Positions 4,701 through 5,288 of a stretch of DNA of 5,288 nt are shown here, one piece after another; position 1 is the stretch's first letter; every line of letters starts with the position of its first letter. Origin of the DNA: an uncultured Lachnospiraceae bacterium (GTDB taxonomy: Bacteria > Bacillota_A > Clostridia > Lachnospirales > Lachnospiraceae); NCBI GenBank assembly GCA_902795715.1, contig CADBME010000068.1, positions 1 to 5,288 on the forward strand. Reading direction: 5' to 3'. Below the pieces are notes generated by a model that was not told the DNA's origin, searched no databases, and worked only from the letters and a program-made list of their open reading frames with translations. A program made the position numbers and the translations under genes.

Positions 4701-5288
4701 ATGAAATTGTTTTTTATCATGCTTGTCATCGCTATGGTGGTTTCTGCTATCGGCTTTAAAAAATACATCTGGTTTATATCCATCGGTTATGGCTTTGCTA
4801 TTGCGGGTATCGGAGCCGGGCTCCTGCTGATCGGTGGGGGTCAGATCAGCAGGAGCCCGGGGCTGGCTTTTGCCTGTATCCTTTTTATCCTCTACGGTTT
4901 CCGGCTTGGCGGTTTCCTGACCTACCGGGAGTTGAAAGTTACAAGCTACAATACCAAAATGCAGTCTGAAATCAAGTCAGGTAGTGATGTGAGCATGCTG
5001 GTTAAATGTCTCATCTGGATCTCAGCTTCTCTTCTTTATGCATGCCAGACAGCTCCTGTCACCTTCAGGCTGGCAAATGAAAAGGGAACGGATGCTTTCC
5101 TGATCGCCGGTATCATAATCAGCGGAATCGGCCTGATTCTGGAAACATCCGCTGATTACCAGAAGAATGCATGCAAAAAGAAGAATCCCGGCCGTTTTGT
5201 CGATACCGGTCTTTTCAAATTGGTCCGCTGCCCCAATTATTTTGGGGAATTGCTTTTCTGGACGGGCTGCACCCTGGGGGGTATCCCT
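4701..5288 (+). CDS. DUF1295 / steroid 5-alpha-reductase-like membrane protein, 3' end beyond the window
   Basis: This is an integral membrane protein, open to the window end (196 codons visible, no stop). AGGAGGT at 4687-4693 lies 7 nt before the ATG. Hydrophobic segments are visible at about residues 2-18, 24-45, 55-73, 100-117 and 132-148, with another starting near 180. The family signature is clear: LETSADYQK (147-155), then GRFVDTGLFKLVRCPNYFGE (164-183). It matches the DUF1295 / steroid-5-alpha-reductase C-terminal / isoprenylcysteine methyltransferase-like pattern, in which RHPNYFGE is common; here Cys177 replaces the His. Family members are NAD(P)H-dependent reductases or methyltransferases acting on lipophilic substrates; this protein's substrate cannot be told. 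Perhaps 50-90 residues are missing, judged by usual family length. Its base use is richer in G and T than kdpE. A strong hairpin sequence lies within codons 39-54. No own promoter is evident in the 20 nt after cluster C. Confidence 0.85.
   Translation, partial: MKLFFIMLVIAMVVSAIGFKKYIWFISIGYGFAIAGIGAGLLLIGGGQISRSPGLAFACILFILYGFRLGGFLTYRELKVTSYNTKMQSEIKSGSDVSMLVKCLIWISASLLYACQTAPVTFRLANEKGTDAFLIAGIIISGIGLILETSADYQKNACKKKNPGRFVDTGLFKLVRCPNYFGELLFWTGCTLGGIP
4816..4860. repeat. Perfect 17-bp inverted repeat inside the DUF1295 gene
   Basis: CCGGGCTCCTGCTGATC (4816-4832) and its exact reverse complement (4844-4860) flank an 11-nt G-rich loop. The stem is GC-rich and would be very stable in mRNA. 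It falls in codons 39-54, between the second and third hydrophobic segments. It is unrelated to the 33-nt repeat arms. No T-tract follows, so it is not a standard terminator. Confidence 0.7.

Overview
The window looks like a chromosomal segment of a low-to-medium GC member of the Bacillota, most likely Clostridia. The reasons are strong AGGAGG-type ribosome binding sites before most genes, a single-module KtrA-type TrkA protein, a Clostridia-style short KdpD, and a tightly packed layout with all genes on the + strand. This placement is an inference; no rRNA or taxonomic marker is present.

Layout. Positions 4-651 encode a TrkA/KtrA-type K+ channel regulatory subunit. Next comes a 41-residue single-span membrane protein (714-839). 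A long inverted-repeat element (842-927) separates it from a KdpD-type sensor kinase (972-3038), whose stop codon overlaps the start of a KdpE-type response regulator (3031-3732). A three-arm repeat cluster (3733-3871) begins at the base after the kdpE stop. It is followed by a 214-residue protein (3893-4537) whose motif spacing resembles the ferredoxin-dependent bilin reductase superfamily. A second three-arm cluster (4543-4681) follows, then the 5' part of a DUF1295/steroid-5-alpha-reductase-like membrane protein (4701 to the window end).

How it fits together. The first four genes form a potassium/osmotic homeostasis block: Trk/Ktr gating subunit, small membrane protein, sensor and regulator. 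No kdpFABC pump genes are visible. The kinase lacks the N-terminal KdpD ATP-binding domain but keeps a universal-stress-protein domain that matches the c-di-AMP-binding motif reported for Staphylococcus aureus KdpD. This TwoComponent pair may therefore serve the Trk/Ktr system. The last two genes have no obvious link to potassium.

The most unusual non-coding content is a family of 33-nt arms separated by conserved 20-nt spacers (53-nt period). There are eight arms in three loci, each starting 1-6 nt after a stop codon. The arms occur in both orientations while the spacers keep one orientation. They look like a non-autonomous REP/BIME-like element family; no transposase lies in the window. The two 139-bp clusters flank the bilin-reductase-like gene with mirrored arm order. 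There is no gene-free stretch longer than about 160 bases.
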